Of a DNA stretch of 64,000 bases, positions 8,035-16,448 are shown in pieces. The stretch is from Alkalibacter saccharofermentans DSM 14828 (lineage in GTDB: Bacteria; Bacillota; Clostridia; Eubacteriales; Alkalibacteraceae). Numbering within the stretch: position 1 is the first letter of the stretch; every line of letters starts with the position of its first letter. The notes beneath the pieces are model-generated. The model ran no database searches. It had not been told where the DNA came from and saw only the letters and a program-made list of their open reading frames with translations. The stretch covers positions 62,001-126,000 of the forward strand of contig NZ_FQTU01000002.1 of NCBI RefSeq assembly GCF_900128885.1. The letters are read 5' to 3'. Position numbers and translations under genes: made by a program.

Positions 8035-8364
8035 TTAAACAAGAGAATCAATCAATTCCACGTATTCTTCCTTGCTCTTGGCTCCTACTTCTCTTTTAAC
8101 TTCTTCACCGTTTTTAAAAAACAAAATTGTGGGGATGCTCATTACTCTGTACTTCATTGCAAGAGAGCGATTTTCGTCCACGTTAAGCTTCGCAATCTTG
8201 GCAACGCCTTCGAATTCGTTTGCCAGCTCGTCCACAATGGGCATAACCGTTTGACATGGACCGCACCATTCAGCCCAAAAATCAATCATAACAGGAATGT
8301 TTGAATTTAGTACTTCTCCTTCAAAATTCGCTTCGTCAAGGATCACAATGTTTTTATCTGCCAT
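8035..8364 (-). CDS. trxA: Thioredoxin
   Basis: 109 residues with the redox motif WCGPC (Cys34 and Cys37), the cis-Pro region SIPTILFF and the FWAEW stretch. It reduces protein disulfides in the cytoplasm with thioredoxin reductase, whose gene is not in the window. AAAGGAG lies ten bases before the ATG. Single-gene unit convergent with the fumarase operon. Confidence 0.96.
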   Translation of the reverse strand: MADKNIVILDEANFEGEVLNSNIPVMIDFWAEWCGPCQTVMPIVDELANEFEGVAKIAKLNVDENRSLAMKYRVMSIPTILFFKNGEEVKREVGAKSKEEYVELIDSLV

Positions 8365-8518
8365 TACCCAAACTCCTTTCGTATTGTTAGTATTTTATTA
8401 CCCTTATTAGATGGCAATAATCAAATTTTAAAATTCTATCAGGGACAATTTTAAATTATACCATAAAATAATGATTAATGAGAGGGCCTTATGATAAAAT
8501 GAAACTCGGAGGTCAAGT

Positions 8519-9904
8519 ATGAAAAGCAGACTTTATTTAAATATTGAATCCAAGAGAAAAAACGCCAATTTTCATATGCCGGGGCATAAATCCAGGGATT
8601 TCACAAAACTGGGTTGGGAGTATTTCGATACTACTGAATTGGAAGGCACGGACAATCTAAACAACCCTCAAAAAGAGATTAGGGAAATTGAAAGGCAGAT
8701 TTCTAAATCTTACGCAAGCAAGGAATGCATAATTAGCGTCAATGGGAGCACATCTCTCATAATGGCTGGGATAATGGGTTCCTGCAGGGAGGGGGATTGT
8801 GTCGCAGTGGCGAGAAACTCTCATAAAAGCGTATTCAGCGCCATATACTACGGCAGATTAAAAACCTTATTCATCGATCCGGTGCTGGATCCTATATACG
8901 GATATCCAGTCGGCATAGATTTAAAACATTTAGAGGCTGAACTGAGAAAAACACGAGTAAGGGCGCTTGTAATGACGTATCCAACCTACTACGGAACTTG
9001 TGATGATCTGAATGCTGTGAAGCATATATGCGACAGTCACGATGTTTTGCTTATCGTCGATGAGGCACATGGAGCCCATTTTAAACACAGCATGGAATTT
9101 CCACCCTCATCCATAGATATTGGGGCTGATATTACCATACACAGTACTCATAAAATACTTTCCTCTTTAAACCAAGGAGCTGTCCTCCATGTAAAAAGCG
9201 ATAGGGTAGATATGGAAAATATCAGAAGGCATATGGCTATGTTGCAGACATCTAGTCCGTCATACCCAATAATTCTTTCAGTGGAAGAAGCTGTAAAGTT
9301 CATGAATGAAAATGGAGAAAAAAAGCTGGAGAAAATCCAAGGATTCTATGAAAGAGTTAAAAAAGCTCTTGAAGGAACCAAATTCACCCTTATTCATGAT
9401 AAAATAAGTCGTGAGATTCTTCAGGTGGACAAGGCAAAAATATGGCTGGCTCCTGGAGGAGTGGGAAAAATCCTTGCGGAGGATTACAATATCGATATCG
9501 AGCTTGATGACGGAAAAACAGCACTGTGCATGATGGGAGTTGGAACCGTCATTGAGGATGTTGACAGGCTGATTACAGCTTTAAAGGATATCAGTGAGAA
9601 AGGGCTATTTAAAGATAGCTTGGAAGACAGCAAAAGAGCTCTATTTCCCAAAGCAGGAAACAAGGTTATGGAGGCTTGGGAAATTGACAGGATGAAAAAA
9701 AGAATGGTCAGCATAAAAAAAGCAGCGGGCAAAGTATCGGCAAGCTATCTAGTGCCATATCCACCAGGAGTACCGGTGGTATGTCCGGGAGAGATGGTAA
9801 GCGATGCTGCGGCAGATTATCTTTATTCCATGAAAGAGGGTTCGGTTGACGGGATGATCGAAGATAAGATGATCTATATTCTAGACGAGGAGCAAACATT
9901 ATGA
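8519..9904 (+). CDS. PLP-dependent Orn/Lys/Arg decarboxylase family protein (YaaO-like)
   Basis: 461 residues, the short form of the fold-type I Orn/Lys/Arg decarboxylases. FHMPGHK near residue 18, DEAHGAH (181-187) and the PLP lysine in HSTHK (Lys212) are all present. Relatives make agmatine or cadaverine, or are of unknown substrate. It overlaps tmk by ATGA, the same order as yaaO-tmk in Bacillus, so it is part of the tmk-holB-ricT group. CGGAGGTCAAGT precedes the ATG. Confidence 0.88.
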   Translation: MKSRLYLNIESKRKNANFHMPGHKSRDFTKLGWEYFDTTELEGTDNLNNPQKEIREIERQISKSYASKECIISVNGSTSLIMAGIMGSCREGDCVAVARNSHKSVFSAIYYGRLKTLFIDPVLDPIYGYPVGIDLKHLEAELRKTRVRALVMTYPTYYGTCDDLNAVKHICDSHDVLLIVDEAHGAHFKHSMEFPPSSIDIGADITIHSTHKILSSLNQGAVLHVKSDRVDMENIRRHMAMLQTSSPSYPIILSVEEAVKFMNENGEKKLEKIQGFYERVKKALEGTKFTLIHDKISREILQVDKAKIWLAPGGVGKILAEDYNIDIELDDGKTALCMMGVGTVIEDVDRLITALKDISEKGLFKDSLEDSKRALFPKAGNKVMEAWEIDRMKKRMVSIKKAAGKVSASYLVPYPPGVPVVCPGEMVSDAAADYLYSMKEGSVDGMIEDKMIYILDEEQTL

Positions 9905-10578
9905 AAAGAGGCAGATTGATAGTTATAGAGGGTCTTGATGGAAGCGGCAAGGAGACACAGAGCAGGCTGCTGTACGAAAGGCTTGAGGAGTGGGGAGAAA
10001 AGGTCGTGAGGATATCATATCCTAGATATGAGAAGGAAAGCTCGGCTCTGGTTAAGATGTATCTTAGAGGTGATTTCGGAGAAAATCCGGATGAGGTAAG
10101 CCCATACATATCTTCTACATTTTTTGCAGCAGATCGTTACGCTTCCTACAAGACCGAATATGAGAGCTTTTACAATGAAGGGGGTATAGTGATAGCCGAC
10201 AGGTATACCACCTCTAATATGATGCACCAGGGGTGCAAGATTAAAGACCAAAAAGAAAGACAGAGGTTTTTAGACTGGCTTTGGGACTTGGAATTCAATC
10301 TCTACAAGATACCTATTCCGGACAAGGTGATGTTTTTGGATATTCCTCCGTCCTTTAGCATGGAGAGGATAAAAGACAGGAAAAACAAGATAACGAATGA
10401 ATCCCAAAAGGATATCCATGAATCGAATGAGCTTCATTTGAGAAATGCATACGAGGCTGCAGTTCAAATGGTGGACAAGTACTATTGGACTAGAATAGAC
10501 TGTTTGAAAAACGGGGTGCCTAAAACTATAGGGGAAATAAACTCAGAGATTATGAAATTAGTAATGGAAAACCGGTGA
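9901..10578 (+). CDS. tmk: Thymidylate kinase
   Basis: 225 residues. P-loop GLDGSGKE (residues 11-18), DR motif in VIADRYTTSN, and a LID-like segment RIKDRKNK are visible. It phosphorylates dTMP to dTDP. The protein resembles the longer clostridial variant with YPRYEKESS in the dTMP-binding region. The start overlaps the decarboxylase stop and the end touches holB, so translation is coupled. Confidence 0.93.
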   Translation: MKRGRLIVIEGLDGSGKETQSRLLYERLEEWGEKVVRISYPRYEKESSALVKMYLRGDFGENPDEVSPYISSTFFAADRYASYKTEYESFYNEGGIVIADRYTTSNMMHQGCKIKDQKERQRFLDWLWDLEFNLYKIPIPDKVMFLDIPPSFSMERIKDRKNKITNESQKDIHESNELHLRNAYEAAVQMVDKYYWTRIDCLKNGVPKTIGEINSEIMKLVMENR

Positions 10579-11531
10579 TGCAGATGTTTGAACGTATATA
10601 CGGCAATGAGATGAATAAAAACATTCTAAAAAAAGTTGTGGAAACTGAAAGGTTTAGCCACGCGTACCTGTTTGCAGGCCCAAAAGGCACTCAAAAAAGA
10701 GATGCGGCATTGGAATTTGCAAAAGCTATACTCTGCATAGAAAAAAATTCAAAGCCTTGCGGTTTATGCAGTCAATGCTTAAAGGTACAAAAGGGAAACC
10801 ATCCTGATATTCATGAGATAAAAACCGGAGCAGAAGGCGATTCCATAAAAATCAGCCAAGTAAGACAGCTGCAAAAAAGCGCAGCCACTAAACCATATGA
10901 AGGGGACAAAAAAATCTTTATAGTAAACAGTTGTGAAACTATGGGTGTGCCCGGACAAAATGCCATATTAAAAATACTAGAAGAGCCGGAAGAAGGAACT
11001 ATAATCCTATTGATAGCAAATAGCAAAAGCTCCATATTGCCTACGATTTTATCTAGATGTCAGATTCTGAATTTTATGCCCTTGAGATACACCGAGTTTT
11101 TAAATGTTGTGGAAGCAAAAGGAATCACGGATATAAACGAGATAAAGTTTTTATACCAGATTACCCAGGGAAGAATGGGCGAAGCTTTGAAGGCATTGGA
11201 AGATCCGGGTAAAATAGATATTTACAAAAGCATTTCATCATCAATGGACAGTATCAGCAAAGGGGAATTTGATAAGATATTTCAAATTCCGGCATTAGCG
11301 AAAGATAAGGGAATTAACGAGCTGGAGCTGACGGATTACCTGTTAGTTTATCTCAGACAGAGACTTGTGGAAAAAACAGTGTACAAGGAAAATAGTGATA
11401 TAGATTATTTAACTGTGGGGAAGATAAATGATATAATAGAGGGGATTATGGAACTACAGTCAAATACCAAAATAAATTTGAATATGCCATTGCAGATTGA
11501 AAATCTGCTTTTGAGGATACAGGAGGAATAA
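10578..11531 (+). CDS. holB: DNA polymerase III delta' subunit
   Basis: About 317 residues. Clamp-loader fold with SHAYLFAGPKGTQKRDAAL, a zinc module formed by CIEKNSKPCGLCSQC, and the sensor-type stretch LLKILEEP-like NAILKILEEPEEGT and SRCQ. The P-loop reads GPKGTQKR, so the Gly-Lys-Thr needed for ATP binding is altered, as is common for delta'. ATG 10578 overlaps the tmk stop (TGATG); GTG 10575 and ATG 10584 are alternatives. Confidence 0.92.
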   Translation: MQMFERIYGNEMNKNILKKVVETERFSHAYLFAGPKGTQKRDAALEFAKAILCIEKNSKPCGLCSQCLKVQKGNHPDIHEIKTGAEGDSIKISQVRQLQKSAATKPYEGDKKIFIVNSCETMGVPGQNAILKILEEPEEGTIILLIANSKSSILPTILSRCQILNFMPLRYTEFLNVVEAKGITDINEIKFLYQITQGRMGEALKALEDPGKIDIYKSISSSMDSISKGEFDKIFQIPALAKDKGINELELTDYLLVYLRQRLVEKTVYKENSDIDYLTVGKINDIIEGIMELQSNTKINLNMPLQIENLLLRIQEE

Positions 11532-11532
11532 A

Positions 11533-12441
11533 ATGATAGATGTAGTTGGTGTCAGGTTTAAGAAGGCGGGCAAGATTTACTACTTCGATCCCTTGGAATT
11601 CAAGCTTTCCAAAGGGGATAATGTAATAGTTGAAACAGCCAGAGGAATGGAATACGGACAGGTGGTATTAGATATAAAAAAGGTTGCTGAAGATGATATA
11701 GTATCACCCATAAAGCCGGTCATTAGAAAAGCAACTCCCAAGGATGACAAGGCTTACCAGAGAAACAAGGAAAAAGCAGTTGAAGCCATGGAAATATGCA
11801 AGAAAAAAGTTGAAGAGCACAAGCTGGATATGAAGCTCATAGATGTGGAGTATACATTTGACAATAACAAGGTCATATTTTACTTCACGGCTGACGGCAG
11901 GGTGGATTTCCGGGAGCTAGTGAAGGACCTTGCATCAGTATTTAAAATAAGGATAGAGTTAAGGCAAATAGGGGTCAGAGATGAAGCCAAGATGCTTGGA
12001 GGATTGGGTCCATGCGGCATAGGTCTCTGCTGTTACAAGTGGCTTGGAGAGTTTCAGCCGGTATCCATAAAAATGGCTAAGGAACAAAATTTATCTTTAA
12101 ACCCTACAAAAATTTCAGGAATCTGTGGAAGGCTATTGTGCTGCTTAAAGTACGAGCAGGATTTTTACGAAGATGTGTGCAAAAAACTTCCGGTGGAGGG
12201 TCAATCAGTATCCACAAAGGATGGAAAAGGTGTAGTCTTCAAGGTTAACGTCCTAAGAGAAACAGTGACAGTTAAACTCGATGGAGATGATGCTGTTTTG
12301 AAGGAATACCATCTTGAAGAAATTAAAACTCAAAAGACAGGCTGTGGCAAGGGCTGTCATGGAAAGAAACAAGGCCAGGGAAGCAAAGAGGAACTAACGC
12401 CTGAAGAAAGAAAAGCTTTAAAGGAACTGGACGGAAAGTAA
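11533..12441 (+). CDS. ricT: RicT (YaaT), PSP1-domain regulator of the RicAFT complex
   Basis: 302 residues with the PSP1 core and the conserved GPCGIGLCCYKW and GRLLCCLKYE cysteine segments. In Bacillus, RicT with RicA and RicF binds [4Fe-4S] clusters and guides RNase Y mRNA processing, biofilm and sporulation. The C-terminal tail is Lys/Gly/Cys rich (GCGKGCHGKK). AGGAGGAATAAA precedes the ATG, one base after holB. The ferredoxin gene follows at once. Confidence 0.93.
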   Translation: MIDVVGVRFKKAGKIYYFDPLEFKLSKGDNVIVETARGMEYGQVVLDIKKVAEDDIVSPIKPVIRKATPKDDKAYQRNKEKAVEAMEICKKKVEEHKLDMKLIDVEYTFDNNKVIFYFTADGRVDFRELVKDLASVFKIRIELRQIGVRDEAKMLGGLGPCGIGLCCYKWLGEFQPVSIKMAKEQNLSLNPTKISGICGRLLCCLKYEQDFYEDVCKKLPVEGQSVSTKDGKGVVFKVNVLRETVTVKLDGDDAVLKEYHLEEIKTQKTGCGKGCHGKKQGQGSKEELTPEERKALKELDGK

Positions 12442-12531
12442 GGAAATTTAGTACAAAAAAACAGTTTATTGTTTATAATATTTATTATATAATGGTTTTG
12501 TCAACCAATCACATTAGAGGAGGTGAAAAGA

Positions 12532-12702
12532 ATGGCATACGTAATCAATGATGATTGTATTTCTTGCGGAGCATGTGAGCCTGAATGTCCAGTAGACGCT
12601 ATCAGCGAAGGTGATGGAATCTACGTGGTAGATGGAAGCCTATGTATCGACTGTGGTGCATGTGCAGATGTTTGTCCAGTGGATTCTCCACACCTTGTAT
12701 AA
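12532..12702 (+). CDS. 2[4Fe-4S] ferredoxin
   Basis: A 56-residue protein with two classic cluster motifs, CISCGACEPECP (Cys9, 12, 15, 19) and CIDCGACADVCP (Cys38, 41, 44, 48). It is the small clostridial electron carrier used by pyruvate:ferredoxin oxidoreductase, hydrogenase and similar enzymes. GAGGAGGTG lies six bases before the ATG, and a TATAAT at 12488-12493 suggests its own promoter, with a terminator directly behind, so it is probably a strongly expressed single gene. Confidence 0.97.
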   Translation: MAYVINDDCISCGACEPECPVDAISEGDGIYVVDGSLCIDCGACADVCPVDSPHLV

Positions 12703-12712
12703 TAACTGCGAG

Positions 12713-12741
12713 AAAAACCTCTTTGAATAGAGGTTTTTTTT
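12713..12741 (+). terminator. Terminator after ferredoxin
   Basis: AAAAACCTCT / AGAGGTTTTT stem with loop TTGAAT and a run of eight T. Confidence 0.9.
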
Positions 12742-12757
12742 GTTACAGGAGAAAATC

Positions 12758-12883
12758 TTATACACATATGAACATGTGGGTTGGGGATAAATGTGGATAA
12801 GGCCACATTGCCTGTTGAAAAGCCCATAGAAAACAGGGGAGTTATCCACAATGTGTGCACAATAATGTGGAATATGTGGATAG
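12758..12883. promoter_or_regulatory. Cluster of DnaA boxes
   Basis: Within 126 bases there are matches to the DnaA box TTATNCACA: TTATACACA at 12758-12766, TGTGGATAA (reverse) at 12792-12800, TTATCCACA at 12842-12850, and one-mismatch sites TGGGGATAA at 12782-12790 and TGTGGATAG at 12875-12883. The region is non-coding and is followed by an AT-rich stretch. dnaA, dnaN and rpmH are not in view, so it is read as a DnaA-binding cluster rather than a proven origin. Confidence 0.7.
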
Positions 12884-12900
12884 GTCACTATATTTAGTGC

Positions 12901-12914
12901 CGAACATATGTTAT
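12901..12914. promoter_or_regulatory. LexA-box-like site upstream of the methyltransferase gene
   Basis: CGAACATATGTTAT shares twelve bases, CGAACATATGTT, with the better LexA-like box at 48021-48034 (read on the minus strand). The last two positions do not fit the consensus, so it is weak. Confidence 0.3.
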
Positions 12915-12939
12915 ATACAACATGTAAAATAAAAGTCGA

Positions 12940-13707
12940 ATGAAAGCAGTGGATATTGTGGAAAAGTACTTGATTAATGCACAGGAGAGAGTGGATAACC
13001 TTCACATAGAGGGACTGAAGATTATTCAAAATGAGAAGTTCTTCAGATACGGAACAGATGCTGTACTGCTGGCTTGGATGGCTGGGGAGAGGGCAAAGCC
13101 TAATTTCAAAATCGCTGATTTGGGAACTGGAAGCGGCATAATCCCTATATTGTTGGCAAATAACGGAGCAAAGCAGATACATGGACTGGAGATTCAGGAA
13201 TATGTGGCAGATATGGCTAAAAGAAGCGTAGCTCTAAATAGACTTGAAGATGAAGTCAAAATAGTGGTTGGAGACATCAAAAATCCTCCGGAGCTTTTCA
13301 TACCCGGGTCATACGATATCGTGGTCAGCAACCCACCATATATGAATGAATCTGAGGGATTTAAAAGTCCTGTAAGGGAAGTCGCAATAGCAAGGCATGA
13401 AATTTTATGCAGCATGGGAGATGTTTCAAAGACAGCTGCTAGACTTCTAAAGGATAAAAGCAGATTTTATTTGGTTCATAAGCCACATAGAATCGTAGAT
13501 ATATTTTGCGCCATGAGGGAACATGGAATAGAGCCGAAGCAGATGATCAAAGTCAGACCTCATGAAGGGAAGGAACCCAACATGATACTGATTGAGGGAG
13601 TAAAGGGAGGAAATCCTGGAATAAAATTAGGTGAAGAGATCGTGGTGTACAACCAAGATGGCACCTACACCGAGGAAATACTAAAAATATATAAAAAAGT
13701 GGTTTGA
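12940..13707 (+). CDS. TrmN6-like tRNA(Val) adenine-N6 methyltransferase (YabB-like)
   Basis: 255 residues. A class I SAM-dependent methyltransferase with motif I ADLGTGSGIIPILL and the adenine-N6 signature SNPPYMN. The GLKIIQN...FRYGTDAVLLAWMA start and the later KPHRIVDIF and EGKEPN segments match YabB/TrmN6, which modifies A37 of tRNA1(Val). It holds the same place after the tmk-holB-ricT block as in Bacillus. The start is uncertain: ATG 12940 has no clear ribosome binding site, and TTG 12970 or GTG 12991 (after AGGAG) would also fit the family N-terminus. Confidence 0.85.
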   Translation: MKAVDIVEKYLINAQERVDNLHIEGLKIIQNEKFFRYGTDAVLLAWMAGERAKPNFKIADLGTGSGIIPILLANNGAKQIHGLEIQEYVADMAKRSVALNRLEDEVKIVVGDIKNPPELFIPGSYDIVVSNPPYMNESEGFKSPVREVAIARHEILCSMGDVSKTAARLLKDKSRFYLVHKPHRIVDIFCAMREHGIEPKQMIKVRPHEGKEPNMILIEGVKGGNPGIKLGEEIVVYNQDGTYTEEILKIYKKVV

Positions 13708-13721
13708 TTTCAAACCACTTT
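13696..13721. terminator. Bidirectional terminator at the end of the his operon
   Basis: AAAGTGGTTTG / CAAACCACTTT stem with loop ATTT. Read on the minus strand it is followed by TTTTTATAT, so it best serves the histidine operon, and also the convergent methyltransferase gene. Confidence 0.85.
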
Positions 13722-13728
13722 AATTTAG

Positions 13729-14343
13729 TTACTTATGTCTTTTCTTGAGTTCTTCCATTATGTCGTTGAGCTCCACACCTTGGTTTACCAGCAAAACCAT
13801 CAAATGATAAAACAAATCGCTGGTTTCGTATATCAGTTCCTCTTTGGACTGGTTTTTTGCCGCTATTATGGTTTCAGCGGCTTCTTCGCCAACTTTTTTC
13901 AGGATCTTGTCTGCGCCCTTATCAAAAAGATACTGGGTGTAGGATCCCTCTTTCGGGTTGTCTCGTCTATCTTTTATAATTGTGTAGAGTGTGCTAAGCA
14001 TATTTTCAGATTGAAAGGCAGTATCCCCTGTGATGCTTCGATAGAAGCAGCTGTACTCACCGGTGTGACAGCTTGGGCCTTCTGGAACAACCTTCAATAG
14101 AAGGGTATCTTCATCACAATCATAATCGATAGATATGATCTTTTGAAAATTTCCTGAGCTTTCTCCCTTGTTCCACAGCTTCTGGCGGCTTCTGCTGTAA
14201 AACCAGGTCGTACCGGTTTTTATCGTCTTCTTTAGAGATTCTTCATTCATATAAGCCATCATCAAGACCGCCGAGGTATCTGCATCCTGAACTATTGCAG
14301 GAATCAAGCCCTTTTCGTCGTATTTAAGTGTATTCAAATCCAT
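13729..14343 (-). CDS. hisIE: Phosphoribosyl-AMP cyclohydrolase / phosphoribosyl-ATP pyrophosphatase
   Basis: About 204 residues, a fusion that does steps 2 and 3 of histidine synthesis. The HisI half (about 1-115) has WFYSRSRQKLWNKGESSG, DYDCDED and PSCHTG, which bind zinc and magnesium. The HisE half (from about 118) has GADKILKKVGEEAAE and YETSDLFYHLMV. Last gene of the operon. ATG 14343 follows the hisF stop; an in-frame ATG at 14355 lies against AGGAG and inside hisF, so it is less likely. Confidence 0.95.
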   Translation of the reverse strand: MDLNTLKYDEKGLIPAIVQDADTSAVLMMAYMNEESLKKTIKTGTTWFYSRSRQKLWNKGESSGNFQKIISIDYDCDEDTLLLKVVPEGPSCHTGEYSCFYRSITGDTAFQSENMLSTLYTIIKDRRDNPKEGSYTQYLFDKGADKILKKVGEEAAETIIAAKNQSKEELIYETSDLFYHLMVLLVNQGVELNDIMEELKKRHK

Positions 14344-14345
14344 TG

Positions 14346-15107
14346 TTATAAGCATCTCCTAACAGGTAAATTTTCTTTATGCAAGAATTCCTTCAGGTCT
14401 GCAATTGCGATTTCCTTGTAGTGAAACACGCTTGCAGCCAAAGCTGCATCCGCGCCACAATTTAGGACATCGGAAAAATGCTGCATATTGCCGGCGCCAC
14501 CTGAGGCTATTATAGGTATGGTTAATAAACTTGAGAGAGTCTCATTTAGTTCCAGGTCAAACCCTTGCTTTACACCATCTGTATCGATGGAGTTGATGCA
14601 GATTTCACCAGCCCCTAATCTTTGGCCTTCTTTTGCCCACTCGATTGCATCTATTCCGGTGTTTTCTCTTCCACCCTTGACGTATACGTCCCAGGAACCC
14701 TTTTGATTTCGCTTGGCGTCAATAGATAGCACAACACACTGGCTGCCGAACCTTAGGGCTGCCTGTTTGATTAGCTGGGGATTGACTACTGCAGCGGAAT
14801 TTACAGAAACCTTGTCCGCGCCTGCGAGAAGCACCTTTCTAAAATCTTCAACGCTTCGTATTCCTCCACCTATGGTAAAGGGGATATTTATATTCCTGGC
14901 TACATCTTCTACTATGTGTATAAATATGTCCCTGTCTTCGTGGGAGGCGGTTATATCATAAAAAACAAGTTCGTCAGCGCATTGGTCAGAATAGAATTTT
15001 CCCAGCTCCACTGGATCTGCAACGTCTTTTATTCCTTGAAACTTCTTGCCCTTGACGACTCGTCCCTTGTCAACGTCCAGGCAGGGTATGATTCTCTTAG
15101 TAAGCAT
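14346..15107 (-). CDS. hisF: Imidazole glycerol phosphate synthase, cyclase subunit
   Basis: 253 residues, a (beta/alpha)8 barrel starting MLTKRIIPCLDVDKGRVVKG. The catalytic Asp is in PCLDV and the second one in SIDTDGV; phosphate loops GGGIR and ASGGAG are intact. It uses ammonia from HisH to make imidazole glycerol phosphate and AICAR. It sits four bases from hisA. Confidence 0.97.
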   Translation of the reverse strand: MLTKRIIPCLDVDKGRVVKGKKFQGIKDVADPVELGKFYSDQCADELVFYDITASHEDRDIFIHIVEDVARNINIPFTIGGGIRSVEDFRKVLLAGADKVSVNSAAVVNPQLIKQAALRFGSQCVVLSIDAKRNQKGSWDVYVKGGRENTGIDAIEWAKEGQRLGAGEICINSIDTDGVKQGFDLELNETLSSLLTIPIIASGGAGNMQHFSDVLNCGADAALAASVFHYKEIAIADLKEFLHKENLPVRRCL

Positions 15108-15111
15108 GTCG

Positions 15112-15834
15112 CTACCTGCCTTTCTCTGGGAGAGAGTTAATTTCTTTTAAGGTAAGAGTGCCTTCGTATAAAGCCTTGCCTGTTATCGCTCCATATAAGC
15201 CCAGGGATGACAGGTCTATGATGTTTTGGATGTTTGCTACTCCACCCGAAGCTATGATATCTGCATCTAAGGTGTCATTTAGCTTCTTGAGCATTTCAAG
15301 ATTGGGCCCGCTTAGCATCCCGTCTCTTGAAATATCGGTATAGACTATTGTGGAAACCCCAGATTCGACAAGTGTCTGGCAAAAGGGAAGGACTTCCTTG
15401 TCGCTGGTTTCAACCCAGCCTTTTATAGCCACGAAGTCTCCTTTGGCATCTACAGAAACAGCTATTTTGTCAGGGAATTCATCGCAAAGCTCTTTTACAA
15501 AATCCATGTTCTCAACAGCCTTGGTACCCAGAATGACTCTTGATACTCCGGAATCCAGGTAAGCCTTTACAGTTTTTCTAGTTCGTATTCCCCCGCCGAT
15601 TTCAACAGGTATGGATACGCTGTCCACTATTTTTTTCACGATTTCCATATTGGTTTGAGATCCTGTAAAGGCTCCGTCTAAGTCTACTACGTGAAGATAC
15701 TCGGCTCCTTGACTTTCCCACATTTTAGCGACGTAAACCGGATCGTCGTAATATGCTGTCTCCTGGTCTATAAGACCTTGCTTTAATCGGACGCATTTTC
15801 CGCCCTTAATATCTATTGCAGGCAATACTATCAT
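15112..15834 (-). CDS. hisA: Phosphoribosylformimino-AICAR ribotide isomerase
   Basis: 240 residues, barrel homologous to HisF. IVLPAIDIKGGKCVRLKQG carries the first catalytic Asp and YTDISRDGM the second; GGGIR and ASGGV phosphate loops are present. It performs the Amadori-type isomerisation before the HisHF step. The ATG overlaps the hisH stop (ATGA), with AAGGAG eight bases before it. Confidence 0.96.
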   Translation of the reverse strand: MIVLPAIDIKGGKCVRLKQGLIDQETAYYDDPVYVAKMWESQGAEYLHVVDLDGAFTGSQTNMEIVKKIVDSVSIPVEIGGGIRTRKTVKAYLDSGVSRVILGTKAVENMDFVKELCDEFPDKIAVSVDAKGDFVAIKGWVETSDKEVLPFCQTLVESGVSTIVYTDISRDGMLSGPNLEMLKKLNDTLDADIIASGGVANIQNIIDLSSLGLYGAITGKALYEGTLTLKEINSLPEKGR

Positions 15835-16436
15835 TTTATCAACTCCTTGAAGTTTTGTAGCAGCTTTATTCCTGTGTCACTGCTTTTTTCCGGGTGGAAC
15901 TGCATTCCCATAACATTGTCCTTGCATACGACCGCAGGAACCTTTACCCCGTAATCTGTGTACAGAAGTACATCGTCAAAGTATTTGGGATCTAAATGAT
16001 ATGAGTGAACGAAGTACACATATTCTCCGTCTCGAATATCCTTGATTAGAGGGTGAGGCTTGTTGATGTGAAGTTCGTTCCAGCCCATGTGAGGCACTTT
16101 TAAGCCATCTCCGAAACGGACAATCTCACCTTCTAACAGACCTAGACCTTCCCACTGGCCGTCTTCGTAACTCTTGTCAAAGAGCATCTGCATGCCAAGG
16201 CAGATGCCTAAAAGGTATTTCCCCTTTGAAGCGTTGTCCTTTATAGTTTCCACTAGATCGTGTTCTACCAGATGGTCCATGGCGTCTTTAAAGGCGCCAA
16301 CTCCCGGAAGAACGATAGCAGAGGCGTTGTCTATGACTTTTTTATCGCCAGTGATTACCGCATCCATATCAAGTTTTTTAAGGGCGTTGTAGACGTTCAT
16401 AAGGTTTCCAACCCCGTAATCGATTATTGCAATCAT
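15831..16436 (-). CDS. hisH: Imidazole glycerol phosphate synthase, glutaminase subunit
   Basis: 201 residues, class I glutamine amidotransferase. The nucleophile is in GICLGMQML, the catalytic His and Glu in MQFHPEKS, and the N-terminal IIDYGVGNL is characteristic. It supplies ammonia to HisF. CGGAGGTAACT precedes the ATG. Confidence 0.96.
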   Translation of the reverse strand: MIAIIDYGVGNLMNVYNALKKLDMDAVITGDKKVIDNASAIVLPGVGAFKDAMDHLVEHDLVETIKDNASKGKYLLGICLGMQMLFDKSYEDGQWEGLGLLEGEIVRFGDGLKVPHMGWNELHINKPHPLIKDIRDGEYVYFVHSYHLDPKYFDDVLLYTDYGVKVPAVVCKDNVMGMQFHPEKSSDTGIKLLQNFKELIK

Positions 16437-16448
16437 AGTTACCTCCGA

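Noticed and set aside
12758..12940. Main chromosomal origin (oriC)
   Set aside because: dnaA, dnaN and rpmH are absent and the number of boxes is modest; only a DnaA cluster is claimed.
12640..13182. Minus-strand open frame through the ferredoxin end and DnaA-box region
   Set aside because: Composition is odd, it covers a terminator and two real plus-strand genes, and no start signal is seen.
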